A stretch of 64,000 nucleotides of DNA from Gymnorhina tibicen (Eukaryota > Chordata > Aves > Passeriformes > Artamidae). The DNA lies in NCBI GenBank assembly GCA_013399875.1, contig VXAZ01001058.1, positions 2,010,772-2,074,771 on the forward strand, in the 5' to 3' direction. The notes beneath the pieces were generated by a model, which worked only from the letters and a program-made list of their open reading frames with translations, was not told the DNA's origin and made no database searches. Each line of letters starts with the position of its first letter. Within the stretch, counting starts at the first letter, position 1. A program made the translations under genes and the position numbers. This document shows positions 1 to 10,790 of the stretch, piece after piece.

Positions 1-314
1 TGTGCCTTGGTGCAGGATGGTTTTGTTGGCCCCTGTATTTTCATCCTGTGTCTGTATTCCTCTAGTAGACAGTTAACTTTTTTTTTAGTTGCACAGACCA
101 AGGCAAAAAAGCTTTTAAACTGTTTTAGAGCTTGATACCATGTGGCTTTGCACCTGGCGCTGTGTTTTAAGCCGAACTGCTGATCTGAAGAGTTAAAAAA
201 AAATCATCCTGTTTCTTTTACTGTAGACAGCTGCCTCAGCATGGTCAGGTCTACCTGCTGTGCTTCCAGGAAGCCTTGGCTTGCTGAAAGCTGCCAGGGA
301 CTCTGGGTTGGAGT

Positions 315-336
315 GTATATATATATATATATATAT
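315..336. repeat. (TA)n microsatellite
   Basis: An uninterrupted TA dinucleotide run of about 11 units, flanked by GTG and TTTACATG. It may be length-polymorphic. Confidence 0.95.
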
Positions 337-528
337 TTACATGTGCTAATTAACTTTGTAGCTGGCCATAAGCCAGGATGTCCGAGTTTGAATCTGTTAT
401 TGGGAAAGTACCTTAAATTACTGCGGATCGCGCTGAGCTTTTTGGAGCCCTCGAGAGCCCCGTGCACCGTGTCCTTGGCAGCTGCAGGGAGGGTTTGCCC
501 CTAGAGCAGCACGTGGACCGCAGGAGAG

Positions 529-573
529 CTGGGAGGGTGCTGGTGTCCCCTGGGAGGGTGCTGCTGTGTCCCT
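529..573 (+). repeat. 21-bp tandem duplication
   Basis: CTGGGAGGGTGCTGGTGTCCC is followed directly by a second copy starting at 550 (CTGGGAGGGTGCTGCTGTGTCCC) and then a partial TGGAGGGGG. This is two imperfect tandem copies plus a remnant. Confidence 0.8.
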
Positions 574-1348
574 GGAGGGGGTGAGCGCAGTGGGTGTTGA
601 ACCACATGCTCCTGACACAGCCCCCAGCTTAGGGTGGGAATCGGTGATTAGAATCCCATCCCGTCGGAAGCGTGAGGGGAAGTGGGACAGTCATACTGGA
701 AGTATAAATACGCGTGTTCTGGGTGCCTCTGAATTCCCCCGCGTGCACAGGGGCTTTCCTGGCCAGGGTGGATTGCGCTGAGCACGCCAGGCTCTTGCAC
801 GGGGAGGCTGTCTCGTCTGGGATGAGGGTCGGGCTGCTCCCGGGCCACCGGTGCTTCCCTGGGGTGGCAGGTAAGGTGCCCTGGGGTTCAGCAGGGATAT
901 GTGGGTCCAGAACTGGGGGGAATCCCAGCTCTTGTGCAGGGAGTGAGCTGAAAGCAGGAGGGACCTGGCTGTCCCTCTGCACCCTGCCTTGAGAGCTAAA
1001 CCTTGTCTTTTTCAATTTGTCGCTTGGCAAAATACCTTTTTTCCGAAGAGACTCGCCTGACCCTCGGCAGGAGCACGGTGATGTCTTTGTGTGTCTGTCA
1101 TCCTTAGGCTTCATGGGGATTTGCTGAGAAGGTGATTTCTGTAAAATTTGACCTCTGTGTGAGAGGGCCTCCCCGGGCCGCTTGCCACTGGCCGCTTGTC
1201 GTGCCTGGCTGCCAGGGGCCGTTGCCTTGGTTTGGTTTATTTCTGGCTCTGAGGCTGCATCGATGCTGGCAAACCAGCGAGGCAGCCCCGTGCCTGCCTG
1301 CAGCAGATAGCGAGGGGTTTATCAGCACGGGCTCATCTGTGGTCTCGC

Positions 1349-1434
1349 AGGAGGGAAAAGAAATAGAAAAAGAAAAGCTTCCTCTTTCTTTTTTCTTTTT
1401 TTTCCCCCCGCTTTCCCACCCCCTTTTTGGTTTT
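1349..1434. repeat. purine tract followed by pyrimidine tract
   Basis: A purine-only run at 1349-1377 (GGAGGGAAAAGAAATAGAAA and so on) is followed at once by a long, almost pure pyrimidine run to about 1434. The two halves are imperfect reverse complements around AAGCTT, so a single strand could fold back on itself. Confidence 0.6.
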
Positions 1435-2742
1435 TGTACACGCCAACTGCTGTTTCAGTTGAAATTGCGTTGGCTGGGGCTGGCTGTGCTCCGCATGCAC
1501 GGAGACCACAAGTGTGGGGAGAGGCTGCCGGGAGCTTGTGGTGCTGGAAGTTTCCTTTGCTGTTCCTGGTGTGCTGATGGAAGAGTTTGATACTGCCAAA
1601 AACCTTGCACAAATCCATACGTAACACGTACCTGCGCCGGGGAGGAGGTGTGCAAACACGCACAGCACTGCATGGGATGGAGGATGGGTCCCAGGGAGGT
1701 CCCAGGGGCTGTCCCTGCTTGGGATCAGTCCTGAAAACATCCCCTGAGCCAGGCAGGCAGCAGTGGGAATTTATGCTTTGTATAACTAACAGTTAATACG
1801 AGAATAATAGTTAATGCACCTCACACTGACAGTGATAAAGGGCAGCATTTAGACCTTTGCTGCTTTTTCATTGTAATCCAGACAAAAAACAGGAGGCTTA
1901 AAATCATCATCAAGCAAACAGTGTGAAGTATCTATAAAAATCAGTAAATTGTAAATCTCCCCTTGGGGCCAAGGGGCACCTTCCCACTTTGTTGGTTTTC
2001 CTGGTTTTGTTGCAGCTGTTGAAGGAATTGCAACAGGTGGTACAGGAGGGATGGGTGTTTGTGAAAATACCCTCGGGGCTGTGGTGTATTCTCTGGCTCT
2101 TGGTCCCTGTCAGAAAGGCTGATCCAGGTGGCACTGGAGGTGTGTGGCATGCTTTAGGCCTGGGTTTTAGTGTCATTTCGTGGATGTACACAGCTGCAGG
2201 TGAGGTCGGTGCCTGATGTCCCTCCTGCCATGAGATCGGGGCTTACCTCAGAGGGCTGCAAAAGTGGCCACAGCTTGGAAAGAAGAGCACTGACATGTGA
2301 GAGTGTGGATGTCAAAAGGGATGGGCTAGGGAGGGACCTTGTGCCTTTTTGGACCTTGTGTTGAAATGCCAAAACTCTTGACTGTGTTTTTGGAAACTGA
2401 GTCACCCTGCAAAAAAATACCCATCTCCAAGAGACTTAGAGATCAACAGGACCCAAATAAATTGCTGGCAATTTCGCTTCCTGGTCCTGCTGGTGCTGGG
2501 TGAAGGCTTTCCAGGGAAATTGGGTGGGATAAATTTGGGGAAAATCTTGTATTTGGACTTCCTGTGATAGGAGTAATCTCCAGAAAAAACTTGGCAGTGA
2601 GGTTTGCCAAATGGAAAACGGGGCTGCTGGGGAATTGCGAGGGCAGTGAGGTTCTGGTGACCGCCCAAGGCCTGATGTTCGGTTGTCTCGCGGGACTGCG
2701 GTCGACTGAATTTTAACCCGCTGCTTTCCTGTTTCCTTCCAG

Positions 2743-2852
2743 CTATTGCGTGACGTGGAGAGCGCACACACACGATGAAGAGGAGCTCTCGGCTCTCCTA
2801 ATCCTTCGCCGGTGATTTGGAAGCAGCGACCGCCGCGCCCGCTCTCCCCGAC
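2743..2852 (+). other. NCOR2: NCOR2 5'UTR segment in the start-codon exon
   Basis: These 110 nt lie between the inferred acceptor (AG at 2741-2742) and the NCOR2 start codon at 2853. The segment is CpG-rich in its second half and contains one upstream ATG at 2775 that opens an 8-codon uORF. The exon start is inferred from the pyrimidine-rich tract and CAG at 2740-2742. An RNA start inside the CpG island cannot be excluded. Confidence 0.65.
2775..2801 (+). promoter_or_regulatory. upstream ORF (8 codons) in the NCOR2 leader
   Basis: An ATG at 2775 with A at -3 and A at +4 opens a frame reading MKRSSRLS and stops at TAA (2799-2801). This is 51 nt before the NCOR2 start codon. It is in the same exon as the main start, so every mRNA using this exon would carry it. 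Short uORFs of this kind often reduce or regulate initiation at the main ATG. Function and conservation are not shown by this sequence alone. Confidence 0.5.
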
Positions 2853-3070
2853 ATGTCTGGCTCCACGCAGCCCGTGACGCAGAGCTGGCGCGCGGCCGAG
2901 CCGCGCTACCCGCCGCACGCCATGTCCTACCCGGTGCAGATTGCCCGACCGCACGCGGTAAGGCCGAGGCTTTCCTTCCCCGCCGCTCGCGGGGTGGGAG
3001 CCGCGTGGGCGTCCCCGGCGCTGGGGCAGCGGTTCAGCTGCGCCGGTCTCGGATGTGGCTGTTACGGAGA
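2800..3070. promoter_or_regulatory. CpG island over NCOR2 coding exon 1
   Basis: I count roughly 37 CpG dinucleotides in 2821-3060, in very GC-rich sequence covering the end of the 5'UTR, the coding exon and the first about 110 bp of the next intron. CpG density falls sharply on both sides. Coding exons alone seldom reach this density, so promoter or unmethylated regulatory activity is possible. The strong splice acceptor just upstream argues that the main promoter lies further 5'. Confidence 0.6.
2853..2957 (+). CDS. NCOR2: NCOR2 coding exon 1 (residues 1-35)
   Basis: The exon encodes 35 residues beginning MSGSTQPVTQSWRAAEPRYP and ending with the block SYPVQIARPHA. This matches the NCOR2/SMRT N-terminus and not NCOR1. 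The start ATG at 2853 has G at -3, and no in-frame alternative ATG precedes it in the exon. The exon ends with the donor GCG|GTAAGG (GT at 2958-2959) in phase 0. The segment opens the N-terminal repression region RD1. It is polar and low in predicted structure, with an RYPP motif shared in type with NCOR1. The exon sits inside a CpG island (about 2800-3070). Confidence 0.96.
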
Positions 3071-6000
3071 AATCAGGCCGTTTCCGTGCCTGCGGTACAA
3101 GATTTCACTGTTCCTCTCTCGCGGGATCCTCTTTTGTTTCTCCATATGGCGCTTCCAGTTTTTCTCTGCCTTTCTGGCCTTTTCCTGGCGCTCGCCGTGG
3201 CGGTGCTCACAGGCTGTGGCTCATCATTTCTGAGCGCCCGTGTCCATTTGTCCTCCTGGCAAGAGCACCCTTGGTTGGGTGCAGCATCCAGCCTGGGGGC
3301 AACGGGGAAGGTTTGATCATTTTTGTGGAGCAGGAGCGCGTGGCTTCCAGCCCTCTTTGGCATGGCCTTTGCTTGGCACCGAATCGCAAGGGAAGGACCA
3401 TCCTCTTTTACGTGTGGGCTCACAGCTTCCCAGCGAGCCCAGTCCTCGCTCCTCACACCCACAGGAGAGCTCTCCTGGTTCCCAGGCAAACTGCTGAGAG
3501 TGAACCTGCCTCCTGCCCTTTGCTGGGATACCTGCCCCTCTTTATGCAGCATTCCTGGGGAGCAAGAAGATAACTGAGCTGCTGAGCTTTCCATTTTGTT
3601 CTTCCTCCCTTTTCCCCCTCTTAGTCCTGACTTGTAGTCTTTTCTCTTCTTGGATCAAGGCATAAGCTGGAGATTATCTTTTTTTTTTTGGCTGTGTCTT
3701 GTTGAATGTACCAGAACTTGCAGAGGTTAATTCACCTGGATCCAGCCTCTCCTTTCTGTGCCATCTCACTCATGCCTGTGTTTGCTCACCCCAGATGGGT
3801 GAATGTTTTCAGTTTGAGCCCTCAACAGAAGAAACTCTTCTTAGTGGAACAGCTTTAGTCAGCTCAGGCTGCTTAAAGGAATCTTATTAGGTGCTGGAGT
3901 CTGGCTCACGCTTCCGAGGGTCTCTGGAGCTGCTTCTTGGTGGGTCACAGTGAGGTGGCCACAGCCAGGGAGGTGCCTGAAACACAAGTCAGCGAGGAGA
4001 CCGTGTCTGGGGGTTACATATGACAGTGACAGCTACTGAGTGGTCAAATTCAGTCTGTGCTAGTTTTAGTGTTCGACTTGAGAGCCTGGAAACACACGAA
4101 ATGTCAGTGAAGGGCTGAAATTCCCTCATTTGCCCTCTTTGCCTGGCTTCAGCAGAGTGGCACGGGGAGCAGAGCCGGAGACTGGAAAGGCTTTGGAACA
4201 GAAACGTTAAGGAGGGCGCGGGACGAGCTCTTGGCTGCGTTTGCTGGCTCATCTACATCGCTCGGGGCCTGCGTGCTGCTGCACAAAGAAGCTTTTCATC
4301 CTGGGTATGAGACACGCTGACCTGGTTCGATTTATGGGAGCTTTGCTCCCATCAGTGTGAGCGTGTTTGTTTGGGGGCTGGAACATAACCAAGAGCATTT
4401 GTCTCAGAAAGAAAATCCCAGTTCTCTTTTTATCAGAAACCTGAGCGGGAGGAGGATGTGACCAGGTGAGCACGGTCTGCAGTTGTTGCAAGACTGTGGT
4501 TTAAAAGCAAACCGAAGGAACCTCAGTCTGCAGTGTGGAGAGCGATTTTAAGAGTGTGAAAGGCTCCTGTCCTTGGGGTGCCGAGCCCTTGTCTCCTGCA
4601 AAATCCCAACTGCTTCCCCTTAGGGCTGCAACAGCAGGAGGAGCAGAGCAGGGCAGTTGTTTGCAGTGGGCTGGAGCTGGGGCTTTCTGCAGCCTGCAGC
4701 GAACACTGGTTTTATTCTGTTGTATTAATGTTGGAAGAAATTGCTGGCATTTGCTTCTAGAAGCTATTTTTACAGCCGCGTGTAATCACCCAAAGTTATG
4801 CGATACCTTTTGGGTGTCTGGATGCCGGAGAGGTCCGAGCTGAGATTTTTTTTTGGATGGAAAGCCAAAAGACTCCTCTGGGCAGAAGCGTGCCAGCCCC
4901 ACACAAAGCGACGCACCTTGCCCGTGCTGGGAGGGGAGGCAGAGTGGTTCTGGAAGCGTGTCCCTGCATGATCTGCCCCGCCGCTCTCAGCTGTTCACAA
5001 ACACGTGTCTCTTGCTCCGCGGCGCCGTGAGCTGGAGCCCGGCCATGGCTCTGGGGCTGGAGCTGATCTCTGGTGGGATTGCTTGGGAGAGGAGAGCCCA
5101 GTTCCTTTGAAGTTGCTGCGCTGTTTAATATTAAAAGTCAGCGGTATTTGCTTGCATGTCTTGGCCAGGTCAGTTTTGTCATGGGGTGTGTTTGCACAGT
5201 GAGAGCTTGTTTGGAAGAAACCAAGAGAGGCCAAAACCAACCCGACACTAACATGTCTTGCATCTAATTAAGTTTTGGTTCTGGTTTGTTGCGTTCCAAG
5301 ACATCCTTTCCTGAGAACTGGGAATTCATCAGCTCAGGGATCCTTATCCTGGTGGTGGAAACGCCCTGGGTCACCTCCTGGGCGCATGTGCAGGGCTGAG
5401 CACAGCAGGGCTGCAAATGCTATTATAATATAAATAAATAATCACAGCCCAACTGTGACGGTCGCACCCAGGGAAATGCGGCGCGGCAGGAATGCTGAGC
5501 TCAGAAATGAGCCGTGACATTATTTTAGGCTTGGAGACACTTTATGAAAAGTGATTTAAAGGATTGCAGCTGTTTGATTTCACAGATGAGGCAAGTGAGA
5601 GGGGATGTTGTACAGGGGCAGAAAGCAGTGGAAGCAGGCTGGGGGATTTTTCTTCTCCCATCACATAAACCCCATGGGAATATCCAACAAAATGGGGGAA
5701 AAAGCGTGTTTCCAGTAAACAAACAGAAATATGCTTTGTACATATGGGCACCTCCTCCCAGCAGCATGTTCCACGAGCTACTGCTGAGTTTGGAGCTGGC
5801 TGAGAAGATCCAGTACTGGTTGAGTAGGGATGTTTGTTGTCTGGTTTCACTCTTGGGTGCCAGCTTTGGGCAGGGCTGTGAATCTGTGGGTCTGACCCAG
5901 TCTGAGCTCTCTCCGATGGGTGACACAGCAAATGGGCTCTCCCACAGGGTAAGCAGGTCCCCCACCATACTCAGGTGTCTTCCTCCTCACTGAGAGATAT

Positions 6001-7329
6001 CTGGTCCCAACAGCTGTTGGGAAGGCTGGATGTGATGTGAAAATGGTGCGAAATTTTATAATGACCCCGGATTTAATTCTGTCTTAGTAGACAATGACTT
6101 GCAAAAAGCTTTGACAAGTCAACATGCTTTTAACGGGAAGAAGGAAGCTTGGTGAAAAGGTTCTGGTTTGTTTGACTTTCTTGAGGTAAAACTAAAATCT
6201 CCAGTAATCAGCAGTTTCTTCTTAAGGGCACGGAGTGGTTCTTGGCCAAAGTGCAGGGAAAACATTTCTGTTTTCCATATTCATTAGCCATAATGTTGGG
6301 GTGCTCAGTTGACTTCTGTCATGTTCAGCTTGGAAACAGAGAAATTGTTTGAATGCTCCGTGACCTTTAGCTAAAGGTGAAAAAACACATTACTTACGCT
6401 CTTAACCTTCTAATGTGTCCAAAGTTCATGCTCTCTCAAAGGAAACTTTCGCATGAAGGATATTCATTTTCAGGCAACCTGCAGGTATGTTCTGTAAACA
6501 GATCAATTTTCCTGCGTAGTGCACATCCCCCTTTATTTTTAAAGCCTCTTCATGATCAATATTCCCTGGGAACAGAAGGGTTCCCCTCTTTTCCTCCTGT
6601 GTGAATCCAGTTTCTTGCTGTGACCTCCTTACCAGCCTTCCTGCTCCTGTTAGTGCCCTGACATTTCAGAGCAGGAATGGTGTGGCTGAGGATGCCGGCT
6701 GGGCTTTCCAGGAGGGTGGTATCAGGTGCAGGAGATGCTGGGGGTCAGGGCACACAAAGTGTCCTCAAGCAGCAGCCTCTGTGACAAAATAGCTCCTGCT
6801 TTTGGGGTGCTTTAAGTGTTTTACATACTAGAGATACTAAGCAGGATTGGGGATTGATAGGATTGGGGTGTGTACCCATCCGTATGGAATTGATGCTCCA
6901 TCACCACTTGAATTCCCCTTTGTGAGCACTTTTTCCTCCCTCCTAAACAAGAAGCTCATTTTGTCTTCTGTGTGCTGTTTGCCCCCATTCCCTGCACACA
7001 GCTTCATCTGGGATGGAAAGCCATCAGAGGAGCTGAGCTTAAGCCTCCTTAGCTCCTCTGCTCCAGCTTTGAGACCATTGTGCTTTTCCCGTGCCACCTC
7101 TCCTGCCTGGGAGCAGCTCAGCAGTTCCTTCATTAAGCTCCCCATTTGCAGAACAGCCCTTGTGCAGGAGCGTCCCGGCCCGATCGCTCGTTTGCTTTGG
7201 CCCATGATAAATAACTTCCTTGTCTGCGCGAACCAGAGACAAGAGGTTGGTGCAAACTTGCGTGTTGATTTGGTGTCCAAGCCAGAAGGTGGCCTGGGGG
7301 GAATCGAGTGCCTTCCCTGCCCAGACTCC

Positions 7330-7640
7330 TCCTCCCACCGGTTTGAGCAGGGCGAGTTAAATCCGGTGTCCTGCCGGGGAAGGTGCCGTCAGGAGGCGCG
7401 GGCTCCGGAGATGGCAGGAGCCCGCTCCTCCGCGCGGTGACACGGTCGGCGTGGCACGGCGGCGCCAGGTAAGCCTGCAGAGGGGCACCGCGTCGTGCGT
7501 TACCGCGGCTGCGTTGGCTTTCCTTGGAGCGGTTTTTCGCACCCTTGTCCCCCGGGAGCAAAATGCCGGTGTGCGTCAGCGCTCCAGGAACCGGCAGGAC
7601 GGAAGAGTTTATGGTGCGCCGCCTCCGAGCGCAAAGAGCA
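7330..7640. promoter_or_regulatory. intronic CpG-rich patch, possible alternative first exon
   Basis: About 36 CpGs fall in roughly 300 bp, well above the flanking intron. Near its centre, at 7466-7471, is a consensus donor CAG|GTAAGC (GT at 7469-7470) on the + strand, the same sense as NCOR2. A CpG-rich stretch followed by a good donor is what an alternative 5' exon spliced to the exon at 14582 would look like. This is inference: no TATA box or initiator could be confirmed. The ATG at 7411 closes after nine codons, so a product would have to start downstream. Confidence 0.35.
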
Positions 7641-10439
7641 ACCTCCTGCTGCCAGCTGAGCGAGGGGTGTCCTGAATTCTGCCTGCTGGGCTCCAGCTCA
7701 TGTTTTAAGGAATGACTTGGAAATAAAAGACGTACCTTGGAAATACCGACTCTGATCGGGTCTGTCACGAGAACTCAGCGCGCTCTCTCTTGAGTACCTT
7801 TCCAGTGACAGCTTGCATTAGCTCTGAGCAGCTCAGCGGTGGATTTCGGAAAATTGGCTTTCTGCTGTGGGACTGGGAGAGCGTGGAGGTGAAAGAACAG
7901 GACACCTAATTCCCTGCCCTAGGGTCTCCCTCCCATTGCTGGGAAGAAGTTGGCTTACAGCAGTTTGTATGTAAATCTTGTTTTCCCTAGGATACAGCCT
8001 TTATCCAAAACACTTCTTTTACTTCAAGCTACAGTAAACTTCTGTGGTTGCTCCCTAATCTGCTTTTTGGACATGATTTGATGCAGAAGGTGATGCTTTG
8101 CTTTTGGTCGATCTCAAGATTGTAAATGCACAGGGGAAGAAAGAACTTTACTGCTTTATGTGGTTTGGCAAAGGTGGAGACCCACTAAAGCCACTTTTGG
8201 AGCCTTTTCCTGTGCTTCAGGCCTGACTCTGTGCTGCCCCACCAGCCCCTGGAGGAGGCACCTTCTGCAAGACTGGGGGCTGTCATTCTCACAGCATTTA
8301 TTTAAAATACTGAGCAAGTGAAGGATTTGCTATGGAGGTGTAAGGAAGGGTAGGAGAGAGTAGGGGACATGGAAAGCTGAAAGGGTCCTACGTGGACCTG
8401 CAGATAGGTTGTGGGTGTCGTATGGGAGCAGGTGTGGTAGGAGATGGTGGGGGACTGTGCTGCAGAAGAGATGTGATGATGAGCTAAATGACCCGGTGCC
8501 TTTAAGGTGGAGAGTTTGGGTTTGTTGTGTGAAGGGATCTGCTGCTCACCCTGAACGGGTGTCCAGGGCTTCAGGAAGCACAGCACCAGGCTTGGGGGCT
8601 GGAGGAAGGGCAGACGGGTCGTTCCCGACTCAAAGGCGCCTGGATGCGACTGGGACAAAAGTCTTGTGACGGAGAGAGGCTGAAAAGCAGCACTGTAGTG
8701 GATGTGCTGCTGCTCTGTGGGCACCTCTGGCTGCCGGGGAGAGGGCTGGCGGCTGGCTCCAGCACCCGGCACCGGTCAGATGACCGGGAAGCCACAACAG
8801 CTGAGAGCTGTCCTCACCGAGACGTGACTTCTCCATGAATGGCACATTCAGACAGGGCAGCCAAGCACTGCTGACAGCCCTGCTTTGCTGGAGAGGTGGG
8901 GAGAGGGCATCGAGAAGGATGCGGTGCCGTGCAGCTGGTACAGACGCTACCAGTGCTGGCAGCGGCCGTGCCCTCGGTGCAGGGATGGCAGCAGGAATCA
9001 ATGCCTTCCAACAAGGGGCCACGCGCAGTGTGGTCACCTCCTAAAACAAAAGGCCAAGTCAGCAGCTTCTGAGAGATGGATGGCAGTGAGACTGTCTGGG
9101 AACAATAAGGGCATTTGTCTTTTCAGCACATATTGCATCCCCGTAGGCAAGATAAAAATGCATGTATTCAGCCAGGTTTTTATTACTGACCTTATCTTCA
9201 ACAGGGGAGCTGATTGTGGAGAAGTTATTGTTTGGTTCATGTTGTTGATATTTTTTTCTTAAATCTGCAGGGTTTTGGGGAGGAAGTTGGGCAGACATCA
9301 TTGTACTTGTGGATAACCTGTTTGGATCAATAATCACCTCCTTTGCACTTCAGAGGAGGTTTTCAGCAGCAGAGGGTGGTTCCTCTGGGCTGGGGAGGCT
9401 GAGCATGGTGGGCTGTGTGCCACACTGGTCCCCTCGCAGCCCGAGCTGTGTCTGGACCTCGTGCAGTGACAGCTCTGCTACCACCCTGGTTCCTCCCAAA
9501 CCTTTCCTCTTCCTCTTACCTTTGAGAACTGGCTTTGGGAAAAAATATTTTCTTCAGGCGAATGCTGAAAAGTGCATTTCTCGGTCTGATGAGCAAATGC
9601 TGTGCTGCCAGTGCCAAGGGGTATCCAGGCACCAGAGAACTTTTCCTTTTATTGCTAAAATAGGTCACGCTCACTGCTGGCAGAAGGAGATATTAGGCAA
9701 CTTCTTTTTCCAAAGTTGAGGGTGTGCAGAGCAGGAGTAAGGGACATCCCCTGTCTCTGACAAAGCCACCAGAGTGGTGGCCACGCTGCTTTGTCCACCC
9801 CACAGATTAATTGCTGGATGATCTGAGGCCCTGGCACGTTCCAGGTTGGGATACTCTGCCCCATGCTGGCTGTGTGGTTCTGGGGGTGCGGGAAGCTCAA
9901 CCAGCCCTGTGCTTCCCAGGGGATGGGGTGGCTTTGCAGTCCCCAGAAGCTGTGTGGTCGTGTCTCGGACACCACGTTGGGCTGCTCTGGGCCACATGGA
10001 TGTGCCAGAGCAGCAGCTGGGAAGTGTTCAGCTGTGGCTCTGTGTGCCACCAGTGCCACGGTGTGGGGGTCACCGGCCCTCGGCCATCACCCATCCCTCC
10101 CCCTGTGGTTAACAGTTCCCAGAAGGGCACGCGAGCTGCTCACGGGCAGCAGGGACAGACCAGGCATCCTTTGTGAGATTAGATAAGGGACAGTTCACGA
10201 GAAGTGAAATAAATAGGGATGTTTTGGCATTGTTTTTTCTCACTATTTGTACCACGCCATTGTTAATTGGCCTCACCGAGCGTTTCAGCAGAAACAGCAT
10301 GTTGTTAGAAAATAAAAATTACTTGCAATACAACGCTGGGTGAGCTTGTAACGAGCAGCCCTAATCCTTGGCGGAGGTGGTGAGGAACTGGGATTTGCTA
10401 CTTGAGGAGCGTGTGCAGTGCCCAGGCCTGTTTGTCTGC

Positions 10440-10790
10440 CTCCGAAAGGTGACGAGGACAGCGTGGGGCAGTGGCTCGTCGCTGGCTGAGCTCTCCCGTG
10501 CCGGGGAGCTCCGCAGGTGCGGCACTGCCTGCGCCCGATGCTGTGATTCGAGGCGGCTGCGGTGCCAGCGCCGCTCTCCGCCGGGGAGCCGGCTCAGCTG
10601 GCGGATGTGGTGGCTGACCCCAGGCTGCTCCTCCTCGGCGTCGCGGCAAAACAAGCACCGGTGTTTTTTAAGCAAAGCTGTCTTAGACCGAAACTCAGCG
10701 GGGAGCTCCCGGTTGCTTTCTCGGTCGAGGACGTGGTAAGCGACGAGGACGGATCTCACGCTTCGGGCTGCTCGAGCTGTGCTGCAGGTT
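10440..10790. promoter_or_regulatory. intronic CpG-rich patch
   Basis: About 36 CpGs occur in 350 bp, more diffuse than at 7.4 or 34.8 kb. The patch includes a donor-like GTG|GTAAGC (GT at 10736-10737). It may be a weak CpG island or only GC-rich intron. No coding content was recognised. Confidence 0.25.

Larger units (their letters stand above)
1..2742 (+). other. NCOR2: 5'UTR intron of NCOR2 (3' part)
   Basis: This stretch precedes the acceptor at 2741-2742, a polypyrimidine run ending in TTCCAG. It is read as the 3' end of the intron that separates upstream noncoding exon(s) from the start-codon exon. It holds a TA microsatellite at 315-336, a 21-bp tandem duplication at 529-573, and a purine tract followed by a pyrimidine tract at 1349-1434. 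Nothing else in it could be assigned. The open frames here have no recognisable protein similarity. That it is intron rather than promoter-proximal intergenic DNA is an inference from the strong acceptor. Confidence 0.7.
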
